Below are positions 7,984 to 16,940 of a DNA stretch of 64,000 bases, in pieces (positions within the stretch are counted from its first letter, which is position 1; each line of letters begins with the position of its first letter). A program made the translations under genes and the position numbers. The notes under the pieces are model-generated. The model had not been told where the DNA came from. It searched no databases and was given only the letters and a program-made list of their open reading frames with translations. The stretch is from Deinococcus sp. AB2017081 (lineage in GTDB: Bacteria > Deinococcota > Deinococci > Deinococcales > Deinococcaceae), in assembly GCF_034440735.1 (NCBI RefSeq), contig NZ_CP140100.1:94285-158284 (forward strand). The letters are read 5' to 3'.

Positions 7984-9852
7984 ATGCCTGGAATCCTGGC
8001 TTTCTGGCTCCGTCATCGCCGCTCGTCCGGCTGGCCCGTGACCGTCGCCACCGCCCTCACGCTGATGGGCTGTCAGCAGACGCTGCAGGTCGAGTCGGTG
8101 CTCGGCGCCCAGCGCCGTGGTCCACCGCTGACGTACACCAACCCGCTGCCCATCTCCACGGAACGTGGCCGCATCGAGACCTGTGCCGATCCCGACATCA
8201 TCCGTGGACAGACGCCAGGCGACACGGACTGGTACCTGTACTGCACCACGGATCCGCATTCGGGCAACGACCGGGACGCCAGCGGCAACCTGATCTTCCA
8301 CCCCATCAGCATGGCCCGGTCGCGTGATCTGGTGAACTGGACGTATGTGGGCGACGCCCTGCCCGACAAGCCCGCATGGGTGCGCCCGGACGCGGGCCTG
8401 TGGGCCCCGGACGTCGAGTACCTGAACGGCCGGTACCACCTGTACTACACCGCCAGCGAGACGGTGGCGGGCGGCAGCGCGATCGGGGTGGCCACCAGCG
8501 ACAGCCCGCTGGGGCCGTGGACGGACGCGGGTGCCCCGGTGGTCGAGCCCCATCCGGCCCCCTGTTGTCCGGACAGCCGCCGCTGGACCTTCGATCCCGC
8601 CGTGATCCAGGACGACCGGGGCCAGAAGTGGATCTACTACGGCTCGTATTTCGGCGGCATCTCGGTGCGCCGGCTCTCGGACGACGGACTGCGCTCCGAC
8701 CCGGCCACCCAGGTGCAGGTGGCCAGCGCCAACCGCTACGAGGCCAGCAACGTGTTCCGGCATGACGGCTATTACTACCTGTTCGTGTCCAGCTCGGACT
8801 GCTGCCGGGGCCCCCTGACCGGGTACAGCGTCTTCGTGGGCCGCTCCGTGGAGCCCGGCGGCCCCTTTCTCGACCGCGACGGGGTCGACCTGAACGCCAC
8901 GTACGTGGGGGGCACGCCGGTGATCAGCATGAACGGCAACCGCTGGGTCGGCCCGGGCCACAACGCCGTGTTCACCGACGCGGCCGGGCAGGACTGGACG
9001 GTCTACCACGCCATTGACCGGGCCGATCCGTACCTGGCCGAGCCCGGGGGGATCAACCAGCGCCCGGCGCTGCTCGATCCGCTGGACTGGGTGGACGGCT
9101 GGCCCACCGTGCGCGGCGGCCTGTGGGCCTCGGATGAGCCCCTGCCGGCCCCCGCCGCGCAGGCCGGCGACCGCGACCGCACCCGCACCCCGAAACTGCG
9201 TGTGGACGTGCCGGGCAAGCTGCTGGGAGCCTACAGCGACGAGTTCACCGCGCCGGGCCTCAGCCCGAGCTGGAGCTGGGTTCGGCCGCCCGTCGCCGGG
9301 ATGGTGAACGTTGAGAACGGCGCCCTGCGCTTCGACACCCAGAACGCCGAACTCTTCGAAGACCGCGACGACGCCTCGGTGCTGCTGCGCCCCGCCCCTC
9401 AGGGCGACTACGTGGTCGAGACCCGCCTGACGCTGAACCTGCCCCCTGAGGGCTGCTGCTTCAACTACTCGCAGGCCGGCCTGGTGGTCTACGGCGACGA
9501 CGACCGCTACGTGAAGCTGGCGCAGGTCAGCATTTTCGAGACCCGGCAGCTCGAGTTCGGCAAGGAGGTCGCTGCCGGCGCCCCCGGCTTCCCGCGCTAC
9601 GGCAACACCGTGCTGAGCGCCGGCGCCCCGACCATCTGGCTGCGGTTGGCCCGCCGCCTGGACGGCGCCGAGGAGCAGTACACCGCGTCCTCCAGCCGCG
9701 ACGGACAGCACTGGACACGGGGCGGCACCTGGACGCATGCCCTGGGGGGAAGTGCCCGCATCGGTCTGGTGTCGCTGGGCGGCGCTGGCTTCACCGCCCG
9801 CTTCGACTACCTGCGCGTGTATGACCTGAAACAGAACCACGACCTGAAGTGA
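7984..9852 (+). CDS. GH43-type glycoside hydrolase, lipoprotein
   Basis: 622 residues. The N-terminus is a lipoprotein signal ending in the lipobox LTLMGC, so it is predicted to be anchored outside the cytoplasmic membrane. A GH43 five-bladed propeller follows (about 45-390) with the three acidic residues visible: Asp in CADPDII, Asp in RRWTFDPAVI and Glu in NRYEASNVF. A second domain (about 410-620: LLGAYSDEFTAPGLSPSWSW, then QGDYVVETRLTLN) resembles the concanavalin-like C-terminal domain found on beta-xylosidases and arabinanases. Likely substrate is an arabinan or xylan side chain, by family only. Start ATG 7984 follows GGGGGAAGG. No sugar transporter or regulator is next to it. Confidence 0.85.
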   Translation: MPGILAFWLRHRRSSGWPVTVATALTLMGCQQTLQVESVLGAQRRGPPLTYTNPLPISTERGRIETCADPDIIRGQTPGDTDWYLYCTTDPHSGNDRDASGNLIFHPISMARSRDLVNWTYVGDALPDKPAWVRPDAGLWAPDVEYLNGRYHLYYTASETVAGGSAIGVATSDSPLGPWTDAGAPVVEPHPAPCCPDSRRWTFDPAVIQDDRGQKWIYYGSYFGGISVRRLSDDGLRSDPATQVQVASANRYEASNVFRHDGYYYLFVSSSDCCRGPLTGYSVFVGRSVEPGGPFLDRDGVDLNATYVGGTPVISMNGNRWVGPGHNAVFTDAAGQDWTVYHAIDRADPYLAEPGGINQRPALLDPLDWVDGWPTVRGGLWASDEPLPAPAAQAGDRDRTRTPKLRVDVPGKLLGAYSDEFTAPGLSPSWSWVRPPVAGMVNVENGALRFDTQNAELFEDRDDASVLLRPAPQGDYVVETRLTLNLPPEGCCFNYSQAGLVVYGDDDRYVKLAQVSIFETRQLEFGKEVAAGAPGFPRYGNTVLSAGAPTIWLRLARRLDGAEEQYTASSSRDGQHWTRGGTWTHALGGSARIGLVSLGGAGFTARFDYLRVYDLKQNHDLK

Positions 9853-10088
9853 ACCACGGTGTCAGGGGGCGTCCGCGTGGTGCTGGGCGCTCCCTGACCA
9901 TGATGCCTCCAGCCCACCAGCAGCGCGAACTGGTCACGCGGGCAGACCACGCACCAGCACGGCGCGGGAACGGTCTCGCCGCCGTGCATGTCGGCCAGAA
10001 CGCTCTCACCGCCGCAGCGGGTGCAGGCGGGATGTGGCTCGTCGGTGACAGGGGGGCCGAAGCGGGCGACGAGATCAGCTTTGTTCAT
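9807..10088 (-). CDS. Small protein with two CxxC pairs
   Basis: 93 residues. Two CxxC pairs (ACTRCGGES and PCWCVVCPRD) are spaced like a zinc ribbon, so a small metal-binding protein is likely. Third codon positions are mostly G/C, supporting real coding. Start ATG 10088 has no strong ribosome binding site. The last 46 bases overlap the 3' end of the convergent GH43 gene, and the tail after the second CxxC pair (HHGQGAPSTTRTPP onward) looks like read-through of non-coding DNA, so the native end may be lost. Family unknown. Confidence 0.45.
   Translation of the reverse strand: MNKADLVARFGPPVTDEPHPACTRCGGESVLADMHGGETVPAPCWCVVCPRDQFALLVGWRHHGQGAPSTTRTPPDTVVHFRSWFCFRSYTRR
9861..9898 (+). terminator. 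Hairpin after the GH43 gene
   Basis: GTCAGGGGGCGTCC pairs with GGGCGCTCCCTGAC across a 10-base loop, 12 of 14 positions complementary. It lies nine bases past the GH43 stop. There is no T-run, so it is a weak or Rho-assisted terminator candidate. Confidence 0.45.
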
Positions 10089-10399
10089 CCGGCGTTGCCG
10101 CCGAGACGATCACGATCCGCAGGTGCGGAGGCCAGTCCCCATCCGCGCGACCGGCGCGTCGGCCTTCGTGCCCAGCAGCGCTTCGAACCAGACATCGTGC
10201 TGGACGCAGGAGTGATATGGGCTCCGGCCCACGTCCAGTCCTGACCCTGGTCGTGGGCGCGAGCACAGGCCAACCACAACGCCCGGCCACGATACCTGGA
10301 ATGGCCACGACACCGCAGACTGACGCCGTCACCAGCCTGTTCTTGACACCCACTGGACGGCCCAGGACGCCGGGGGGCCACCGCCCCCTCACGCGGCTG

Positions 10400-11083
10400 G
10401 CTCCCACCGACGGGCACTTCAGCCAATGCTGGTAGCGGGCGAGACCGATGGTGAAGGTTCGAGGTCCGGTCATGGAGGGCGAGGAAGTCCAGTGCTCGGT
10501 TTCGTGACCGGAACCCGCGTTGCTCGTGGGTCGATGAGACGATTCGACCAGCGTGTTGCAGCGGGCTGTAGAGACCATTGACCGTGCTCGACAGCGTGGA
10601 ACACGAAGAGGTCACGGATCGCCGCCCCAGAGCTCTTCAACGTGTCGCTGTGACTACCCTCCGGCACGTCGTACCGACCCAGCAGGCGAGCGACGAACGA
10701 TGTGGCAACCTCGGTGTCATAAGAGTATTGGATGAAGACGTCCAGCACCGCTCCGTGATCGTCGACCGCCCGCCACCGCCAGTGTCTGACGCCACCAGTG
10801 CACCCGCACATCTCGTCCAGATGGGCCCGGGAACCGCCTCGGGGTTTCCGGTGGCGCAGGCCATAGGCGAAGAGATCACTGAAGTTGACGCATTCCGCGC
10901 GGATCCACTCGTGAGTAACACCGAGTCCTCGTTCTAGACGACGTTCGTCAATGTTGTGGTAGCTCGGAGAACACCAAGAGGTGCGCCAGACAGCGAGATT
11001 GATCACCTCGAGAGGCGCCTGATGCCCTGGGAGCTCCCGACCGCTCAGCACCGCGCCACCATATCGGAACACCTTGTCACACC
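10400..11083 (-). pseudogene. Decayed IS6-family transposase
   Basis: A nearly full-length but degraded IS6 copy. From the right terminus (GGTGTGACAAGGT read from 11083) the minus strand gives RRLERGLGVTHEWIRAE, RHRKPRGGSRAHLDE, HWRWRAVDDHGAVLDVF and YDVPEGSHSDTLKSSGAAIR. Then a shifted frame gives FRSRNRALDFLALHDRTS. Two of the DDE residues are visible (the first Asp in LDE, the second in HSDTLKS, where intact copies have HTDKLWS). Altered motifs and at least one frame change mark it as dead. It lies just upstream of the partition locus. Confidence 0.7.
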
Positions 11084-11090
11084 CGTGGGA

Positions 11091-11423
11091 GGGCACCAGC
11101 TGGGCCGATCGGTGCAGGACAGCGGGGGTGCGCTGGACATCCGCTTCCAGCCGCGGGAGACGACCCCCACGCTCGGAGTGCCCAGACGACGGACACTGAA
11201 CCCACGGCACCCCGCCCCAGCCTGCGGCCCACCTGCTCACACCAACGCAGGACGTCCTCTATCTGCACGCCCTGGTCTCGAACCTTTGCCGGATTACCCG
11301 GATCAGAATTCCTGCGAACCTCAAATGAAACAACCCAGCTGCATCCCATCTCCTCTGGCGAGAAGCGATGCAGCAGGCAGCTTGACGATCTGGCCGCCTG
11401 CTGCGTCATGACGGCCCCGCTGA
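11091..11423. other. Non-coding stretch upstream of the par region
   Basis: No domain, RNA or terminator recognised between the IS6 remnant and the coding-like segment ahead of parA. Confidence 0.45.
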
Positions 11424-11777
11424 GATCACGTTTCCGGAACCATTGCCGACAGCGCGATCGCTCAACTGAAGCGCCTCCGCCCGGCTGAGCAGTACGCCGT
11501 GCTGCGCTCCATGTTGCGCGTGCTTCTCAGAAAACATCTGAACGCAGATCAGTGGCACCCGCTCGAACGACTGATGCCGCATGGAGTCGATGGCTCCGTT
11601 CAGCTGACGGGGTTTCTCGCAGTCACGTCTGCCGCACCGGATCCGCCAGACAGGACAGCGGCCGTGAACCGCCGCCTGAGTCCGCAGCTCTCCCAGGAGC
11701 GTGAGGCGGCTCTCCAGCGTGATCTCTGTGCCGGTCTTACCGGTAAGACCATGGGCCCGGCGCGGTATCGTGACCGC
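11424..11777 (+). other. Coding-like leader in frame with parA
   Basis: The parA frame stays open back to a TGA at 11421. The segment reads like protein at first ([20 protein letters not shown], then [18 protein letters not shown]) but has no good start codon and dissolves into unpatterned sequence before the palindrome at 11733. It may be the remnant of a separate small gene. It is unlikely to be part of ParA, because the ParA fold starts at codon 2 from 11778. Confidence 0.35.
11733..11750. promoter_or_regulatory. 18-bp perfect palindrome upstream of parA
   Basis: GGTCTTACCGGTAAGACC is perfectly self-complementary and ends 27 bases before the parA start. Position and symmetry fit either the operator through which the Par proteins repress their own operon or a parS-type centromere site. 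Only this one copy was noticed in the window. Confidence 0.6.
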
Positions 11778-12539
11778 GTGAAGATTGCGACGGTGTTCAA
11801 CCACGCCGGGGGAGCCGGCAAGACGTCCATGGTGCGCGATGTCGGCCACCAGCTCGCCACCCAGGGCCAGCGGGTGCTTCTGATCGACCTCGATCCTCAG
11901 GCATCCTTGACAAAGTGGCTCGGGGTCGAGCACGTCGATCTCTCGGAGACGGTCTACCCCGTGGCGCTGGAAGGCCAGGCCCTGCCCGCCCCCAGGTCGG
12001 TGCATGGGCTTCACCTGGTGCCGTCCCATATCAGCCTCTCTCTTGCAGAAGCACAGATCAGCGGTCAGATCGGCGCGGTGCTGACGTTGCGTCACGCCCT
12101 GGTTCAGCTGAAGGACACCTATGACGTCGTGCTGATCGACTCCCCACCCAGCCTGGGTCAACTGGCCGCGCTTGGGGCCCTGGCGGCCGACCACCTCATC
12201 GTCCCGGTGCTGACCCAGCAGAAGGGACTGGACGCCCTGCCGGGCCTCCAGAGTGCTCTGGAGCTCTACCACCGCCTGCGTCCTGAACTCAGCGTGGCGC
12301 TCTACGTCCCCACGATGTATGAGGGTCGGCGATCCCACGACCGCGAGGTGCTCCAGGCCCTGCGCGACATCCTGCCGAACCTGTCACCACCCGTGCCGCT
12401 GCGTGGCGCCGTCTGGCTCGACTCCAGCAGTGCCGGCCAGCCCGTCGGTGTGTTTGCGGCCGGAAGTCCGGTGCACCGTGACGTGCAGGACTTGACCCGC
12501 TCTGTCATGGAGGCGCTGAACCTGGACGTGCCGGCATGA
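11778..12539 (+). CDS. parA: ParA-family partition ATPase
   Basis: 253-residue Walker-type ATPase that, with ParB, segregates the replicon. The P-loop reads [11 protein letters not shown] at residues 6-16. The catalytic loops [13 protein letters not shown] and [13 protein letters not shown] follow, then [15 protein letters not shown]. The family's signature lysine (KGGxGKT) is replaced by Ala in the sequence as read. The short N-terminus without a DNA-binding extension fits type Ib ParA proteins or chromosomal-type Soj. GTG at 11778 is preferred because the ATPase fold begins immediately and the palindrome lies upstream. It overlaps parB by ATGA, so the two are translationally coupled. Confidence 0.9.
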   Translation: MKIATVFNHAGGAGKTSMVRDVGHQLATQGQRVLLIDLDPQASLTKWLGVEHVDLSETVYPVALEGQALPAPRSVHGLHLVPSHISLSLAEAQISGQIGAVLTLRHALVQLKDTYDVVLIDSPPSLGQLAALGALAADHLIVPVLTQQKGLDALPGLQSALELYHRLRPELSVALYVPTMYEGRRSHDREVLQALRDILPNLSPPVPLRGAVWLDSSSAGQPVGVFAAGSPVHRDVQDLTRSVMEALNLDVPA

Positions 12540-13411
12540 GCGGAAAGCGCAAGGGCCCGAATCTGGGCGGCCTGCTTGGTGCCTCTGCGGCGCTGCTCGC
12601 GGCCCCTGACCTTCCTGTCCGCACGCTTCCCGTCAGTGATCTCGCCCCCGGGCAAGGGCAACCACGCCGCGCCTTCCCGGCGACCGGCCTGGAGAGCCTG
12701 GCGGGAAGCATCCGCGAACACGGGGTGCTGCAGCCGCTGCTGGTGCGACCATCCGGGACGACCTATGAGATCGTCGCGGGAGAACGGCGCTGGCGGGCTG
12801 CCCAGCTCGCCGGACTGACCGAGGTACCGGTGGTCGTCCGCACCCTGAGCGATCACGAGGCCCGCATCATGGCCCTGATCGAGAACCTCCAGCGGGAGAA
12901 CCTCAACGTGATCGACGAGGTGGACGCCAAGCTGGATCTCGCGGCCGCCACCTTACACCTGGAACGGAATGAGGCCCGGTCGCGCCTGATCCGGCTGACC
13001 AAGGAAGCCGCGGGGGAGGAGGCCGCGGCCCTCGCTGCCGCCTTCGCGCCGCTGGGGGAGAGCTGGCTGTCGTTCGCCAAGAACAAGCTGCGGGTGCTCG
13101 GCTGGCCCGACGCGGTGCTGGACGCCCTCAGACGGGGCCTGCCCCTGACGGTCGCGTCTGTGATCGTAGCGGCGCCGGCAGAGCACATGCGCCGCCTGAT
13201 CACCCTTGCAGAAGGCGGCGCCAGCCGCACGGAACTGAAACAGGAAGTCGAGCGCCTGGCGACCCCCGTGGAGCGGCCTGACCTGGCCGCGACGGCCGCA
13301 CGCCGCCTCGGAAGCCGGCGGTTTCTGGGAGGACTGGACGAGGCGCAGCGCAAGGAGATGGATCGCTGGCTCGCCAAGATGCCCGCCTTCCTCCGGAATC
13401 ACGTGGACTGA
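12536..13411 (+). CDS. parB: ParB-family centromere-binding protein
   Basis: 291 residues. The ParB/Srx domain (about 28-120) contains [21 protein letters not shown] and the Arg-rich CTP-binding patch [20 protein letters not shown], then [20 protein letters not shown] KorB-type helix-turn-helix region lies around 120-200. The end ([20 protein letters not shown]) would form the dimerisation part. It starts within the parA stop (ATGA), as in most parAB operons. It binds parS, loads as a clamp and stimulates ParA by family knowledge; the site on this replicon is not proven. Confidence 0.92.
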   Translation: MSGKRKGPNLGGLLGASAALLAAPDLPVRTLPVSDLAPGQGQPRRAFPATGLESLAGSIREHGVLQPLLVRPSGTTYEIVAGERRWRAAQLAGLTEVPVVVRTLSDHEARIMALIENLQRENLNVIDEVDAKLDLAAATLHLERNEARSRLIRLTKEAAGEEAAALAAAFAPLGESWLSFAKNKLRVLGWPDAVLDALRRGLPLTVASVIVAAPAEHMRRLITLAEGGASRTELKQEVERLATPVERPDLAATAARRLGSRRFLGGLDEAQRKEMDRWLAKMPAFLRNHVD

Positions 13412-13519
13412 GGCTTGAGATGACGACGACGGATGTGGGAGGCGGCACCATGCCCCCTGAAGCCCTTCCGGTACCATGACGGTTCTGGCAACTTAACCTC
13501 ATTGGGGCCGGAACAGCGC

Positions 13520-13550
13520 AGGAGGCGGCTTGATTCTCAAGCCGCCTCCT
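13520..13550. terminator. Hairpin over the IS6 transposase stop codon
   Basis: AGGAGGCGGCTTGA and its exact complement are separated by TTC, a perfect 14-bp stem that includes the transposase stop at 13537-13539. It may end transposase transcription or block transcripts entering from outside. There is no T-run. Confidence 0.55.
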
Positions 13551-14247
13551 GCAGTGCCTCTTTCCAGAGGCGTAGCGCTGCGGTTTGGTTGCGTCGTCGA
13601 AGGTCGGCGGGAACGGTCGTTCGGGTGGGGCGGTGAAGGTTCGAGACTCGGGCATGCAGGGCAAGGAATTCTTGCGTTCGCTGCCGTCGTTTGAAGCCCA
13701 GTTGGCTTCGCTCCTGTTGCCGTGTGGGTCGATGCGATTGTTCGACCAGATTGTTGCATCGGGCCGCAGACATGACCTGGACGTGCTCCACGGCGTGGAG
13801 CACGGGAAGTTCCCGAATGGCCGCCCCATAGCTCCAGAGCTTGTCGGTGTGGATGACCTCCGGAACCTCGTACTCACCGAGCAGTCGCGTGAGGAAGGTT
13901 CGTGCGGCCGCCGTATCCCGGTGGGGCTGGAGCAGGATGTCGAGGACGGCACCGTGCTCGTCGACGGCCCTCCAGAGCCAGTGCTTCTGTCCACCAACCT
14001 CGATGTACACCTCGTCCAGAAACCACCGGGAACCCCGACGGGGTTCCCGGTGGCGCAGTTCCTCAGTCAGGAGGGGGGCGAACTTGATGTTCCATTGCCG
14101 CAGCGTTTCGTGACTGACCATGATTCCACGCTCGTGAAGCAGCTCCTGAACGTCACGCTGGCTGAGAGGGAACCGGTGGTAGAGCCGCAACGCGTAGCCG
14201 ATGACGCTCAGGGGAAAACGGTGGCGGTATGGCTTCCGGTCACTCAC
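13537..14247 (-). CDS. IS6-family transposase
   Basis: 236-residue DDE transposase with no visible damage. N-terminal helix-turn-helix region (RHRFPLSVIGYALRLYHRFP, QRDVQELLHERGIMVSHETL). The DDE triad is seen in WFLDEVYIEV, VIHTDKLWSYG and, for the Glu, NNLVEQSHRPTRQQER. The C-terminus LGFKRRQRTQEFLALHARVS is typical of the group. IS6 elements move by a replicative copy-in route that forms cointegrates; the other IS6 pieces in the window are divergent relatives, not fragments of this copy. Confidence 0.93.
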   Translation of the reverse strand: MSDRKPYRHRFPLSVIGYALRLYHRFPLSQRDVQELLHERGIMVSHETLRQWNIKFAPLLTEELRHREPRRGSRWFLDEVYIEVGGQKHWLWRAVDEHGAVLDILLQPHRDTAAARTFLTRLLGEYEVPEVIHTDKLWSYGAAIRELPVLHAVEHVQVMSAARCNNLVEQSHRPTRQQERSQLGFKRRQRTQEFLALHARVSNLHRPTRTTVPADLRRRNQTAALRLWKEALQEAA

Positions 14248-14437
14248 AGCTCACTACGCTACCGAGGTTAAGTTGCCAGAACCGTCGGAACAGTCTGGAG
14301 TGGTCGGGACGGCCCGCTGGCGCAGTCCGGGGGACGGGGTCGATCCGGCCACAGCGCGTACGAACCACCCGTCCGGGCCGGATCTCGATGCCCGATCACA
14401 CCACGAAGCGGGCCGGCACCGGCTGATAGGCTGAGGC

Positions 14438-15655
14438 ATGCCGCGCAGGAGCACCTCGCCCGTCCGGTACGCGGTGGCAGCGTTCGACGCCCTGTCGGCC
14501 CACGTGGCGATTCTGGATCAGCGCGGCACCGTGCTGGCCGTCAACCGGGCGTGGGAGGTCTTCGCGCAGCACAATGGCGGCAGCAACGACCTGGGAACGA
14601 ACTATCTGGAGTTGTGCCGTCAGGTGCAGGGGCCGGATCAGGCCGATGCCCTCGCGGTCGCCACCGGGATCCAGCAGGTGATGCAGGGGGAGATCGAGTC
14701 CTTCGAATGGGAGTACCCGTGCCATTCCCCCACCGAGCAGCGGTTTTTCGTGGCTCGCGTCACGCGCTTCGTCCAGGACGGGCAGACCTATGTGCTGGTC
14801 GCGCACGAGAACATCACCCGTCGCAAGGTCGCGGAACTCGAGGTGCGCGACCTCAACCGGACGCTGGAAGCCCGGGTGCTCGCCCGCACCCAGGAACTGG
14901 AAGCCAGTCAGCGCACGCTGCAGCAGCAGAACCGTGCGCTGGAGCTGAGCAACGACGACCTCAGCCAGTTCGCTGCGGTGGCGTCCCATGACCTGCAGGA
15001 ACCGCTGCGCACCCTGAGCCTGCACGCGGACATGCTGCTGGAGCGGCACCTGGGACGGTCGATCGATGAGCGCGCCGAGCGGCACCTGCGGCACATCATT
15101 GTGCAGGCGGGCCGCGCCCGTCGCCTGGTGCAGGACATCCTGACCATGACCGAACTGTCCGTCACGCCGCCGATGGACGTGGTCAGAATGGACACCATGC
15201 TCCCGGAGGTGCTGGGGGCGCTGGACTGGCCGGCCTCCGCTCCGCCCGCGTGGGGTGACCTGCCTGCCGTCTGGGCCAATGCCGGTCAGATGCACCAGTT
15301 GCTGATGAACCTGCTGGGCAACGCCTTCAAATACAGCGAGGGGCATGACCTGTCCGTGACGATCCAGGGCGTCCGGTCGGGGGACACCGTGACGTTCGAG
15401 ATCGCAGACGCCGGTCAGGGCATCCCGCAGGAACACCGCACGCACGTGTTCGAGCTGTTCCGCCGCCTGCACAACCGCACGCCGACCAGCGGCAACGGCA
15501 TCGGCCTGACCGTGTGCAGCAAGATCATCGAGCGGCACGGCGGACGCATCTGGATCACCGGCAACCCCCGGGGCGGCACCACGGTTCACTTCACGCTGCC
15601 TGCAGCGCCCACGCCGGCCGGCGTCGCCCAGCCGTGGGCCGGGCACCGCGGCTGA
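14438..15655 (+). CDS. Sensor histidine kinase (PAS-HisKA-HATPase)
   Basis: 405-residue soluble kinase. A PAS domain (about 10-130) opens with AFDALSAHVAILDQRGTVLA and has NRAWEVFAQHNGG. A coiled linker (LNRTLEARVLARTQELEASQ) leads to HisKA with His184 in AVASHDLQEPLRTL and HATPase_c with NLLGNAFKYSEG, DAGQGIP and GNGIGLTV. Start ATG 14438; upstream GATAGGCTGAGGC offers a weak Shine-Dalgarno. A receiver gene faces it from the right (15697-16146), so the two may form a pair like Cph1/Rcp1 although they are convergent. Confidence 0.88.
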   Translation: MPRRSTSPVRYAVAAFDALSAHVAILDQRGTVLAVNRAWEVFAQHNGGSNDLGTNYLELCRQVQGPDQADALAVATGIQQVMQGEIESFEWEYPCHSPTEQRFFVARVTRFVQDGQTYVLVAHENITRRKVAELEVRDLNRTLEARVLARTQELEASQRTLQQQNRALELSNDDLSQFAAVASHDLQEPLRTLSLHADMLLERHLGRSIDERAERHLRHIIVQAGRARRLVQDILTMTELSVTPPMDVVRMDTMLPEVLGALDWPASAPPAWGDLPAVWANAGQMHQLLMNLLGNAFKYSEGHDLSVTIQGVRSGDTVTFEIADAGQGIPQEHRTHVFELFRRLHNRTPTSGNGIGLTVCSKIIERHGGRIWITGNPRGGTTVHFTLPAAPTPAGVAQPWAGHRG

Positions 15656-15696
15656 TTGGGACGCCGCGTCCGACCCCGCCGGAGCGGAGCCGGCGT

Positions 15697-16146
15697 TCAG
15701 TCGGCCAGCTGATCAATGCGGGGCAGCACCACGGCCCCCCGCCAGTAATCGCTGACCCGCTGGATCAGGGCCTTGAGATCTGCGTATGAGGCCGGCTTCA
15801 CGGCGTAGCCGCTGGCGAAGTTGTGATACGACCGCTGGACGTCCTTGATCCCGGCCGATGTCGACAGCACCAGCACCGGAATACTGCGGTGGCGGTCGTG
15901 GGCCTTGGCACGCTCCAGGAATTCGTGTCCGTTCATCACGGGCATGTTCAGGTCGAGGACGATGAGCTGCGGAGTGGCGACAGTCGGATCGGTCTCGCTC
16001 CGGGCCAGATAGTCGAGGGCCTCCTGACCGTTGAGCGCGCGCGTGATCCTGACCTCGGGGAAGTCCTCCCGGAAGACCTCTTCAAACAGTTCGGCGTCCG
16101 CCACCTCGTCGTCAACGAGCAGCAGGTGAAAGGGCGTCATGGACAT
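15697..16146 (-). CDS. Stand-alone CheY-like response regulator (Rcp1 type)
   Basis: 149-residue receiver with no output domain. Acidic pocket DDE at 12-14, phospho-acceptor Asp65 in IVLDLNMPVMNG, Ser/Thr switch in VLVLSTS and the Lys in GYAVKPAS are all present, so it should be phosphorylatable. The DLNMPVMNGHEFL wording is characteristic of Rcp1-like regulators that serve cytoplasmic GAF/PAS kinases. It is encoded convergently with the kinase at 14438-15655. Confidence 0.9.
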   Translation of the reverse strand: MSMTPFHLLLVDDEVADAELFEEVFREDFPEVRITRALNGQEALDYLARSETDPTVATPQLIVLDLNMPVMNGHEFLERAKAHDRHRSIPVLVLSTSAGIKDVQRSYHNFASGYAVKPASYADLKALIQRVSDYWRGAVVLPRIDQLAD

Positions 16147-16339
16147 CCCGGGCAGTCTATCAAGCCGCCGGAAGGTCGCGGGAGCGCCCGGTCTCCGCCT
16201 GCCGGCTTCCAGTCTGTCTCACTGGTGCGGGGTGGCGCAGGCGACCGGTGACGTCCCCGTTCATCCAGCGGACGTGGGCGGCCGGGACGGGCGGGCTCCG
16301 ACGGTCGGCGATCCGGTTCCACCACAGCCGGGGGTACCG

Positions 16340-16556
16340 TGGCCAGCCCGTCCAGTGGCCCGACGATCAACGGCTGATGCGGCGCCGTGCCGGCCCGCAC
16401 CCCACCGGCCGCCGCCAGGCTGGCACTGCCGACCCTCGGCGTGATGGCGCCCGCCGCGGACACGCCCGGCACCGTGGTCTGGTTCGCCGTGTCCGTCTCG
16501 ATCAGGGGCCCCAGTGGGCCCTCCACCAGAGCACAGCACCCATCCAGCGCGGGCAC
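16340..16556 (-). pseudogene. Remnant of a thioredoxin-reductase-like flavoprotein C-terminus
   Basis: The minus strand reads EGPLGPLIETDTANQTTVPG, then VSAAGAITPRVGSASLAAAG and AGTAPHQPLI. This fits the end of thioredoxin-reductase-type FAD proteins (T-x-VPGVFAAGD, then A-x-G-x-x-AG-x-x-AH). The FAD-binding Asp of AAGD is changed to Ala, and nothing recognisable of the rest of the protein is found upstream, so this is a relic. Confidence 0.45.
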
Positions 16557-16940
16557 ACGGGGAGCCGGCCGGTGCGCCGCGGCCGGAGACGATCACTCAC
16601 AGCAGATGTCAGGGGAATGGAAGTACCCTCAGTGCCTCTGAACCGAGCGGAGCGAGTCCCTGACACGGCAGCGGTTGGACGTGGAGCCCTGGGGCATCCG
16701 TTCCGCCCCGGGGCGGAAGTGCACACCGCGGTCAGACCGCCGCAGACGAACCGCTGGTCATCGGTGGCCCGTTCGAACAGCATCCAGCGGGCGTGCTCCG
16801 TCACGCCCCGCGACCCTGTCGGTTCCGGCACCAGCGCCGCGTGCGGCCCGTCCACGCTGAACACCCGTCATCCCGGCAGCCCACCGGGGGCACGCCCGCG
16901 CGATCGGTGGCCTTCAGGGACGCGCAGCACTTCGTCCAGC
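16557..16940. other. No supportable gene
   Basis: Bases between the flavoprotein relic and the end of rep. A minus-strand frame has a protein-like start (FSVDGPHAALVPEPTGSRG, then HARWMLFERATDDQRFV) but no recognisable family and a junk-like tail. Confidence 0.4.

Larger units (their letters stand above)
13481..14283 (-). mobile_element. Complete IS6-family insertion sequence (803 bp)
   Basis: Perfect 20-bp terminal inverted repeats, GGTTCTGGCAACTTAACCTC at 13481-13500 and its complement at 14264-14283. Three further bases (GAC/GTC) are also symmetric outside. One intact transposase gene fills the element. No 8-bp target duplication is visible (ACCATGAC against GTCGGAAC), so one end may have recombined after replicative transposition. 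It sits between parB and a kinase gene. Confidence 0.92.

Noticed and set aside
7786..9840. A 684-codon antisense frame over the GH43 gene
   Set aside because: The GH43 catalytic residues and lipobox are on the plus strand; the antisense product has no fold.
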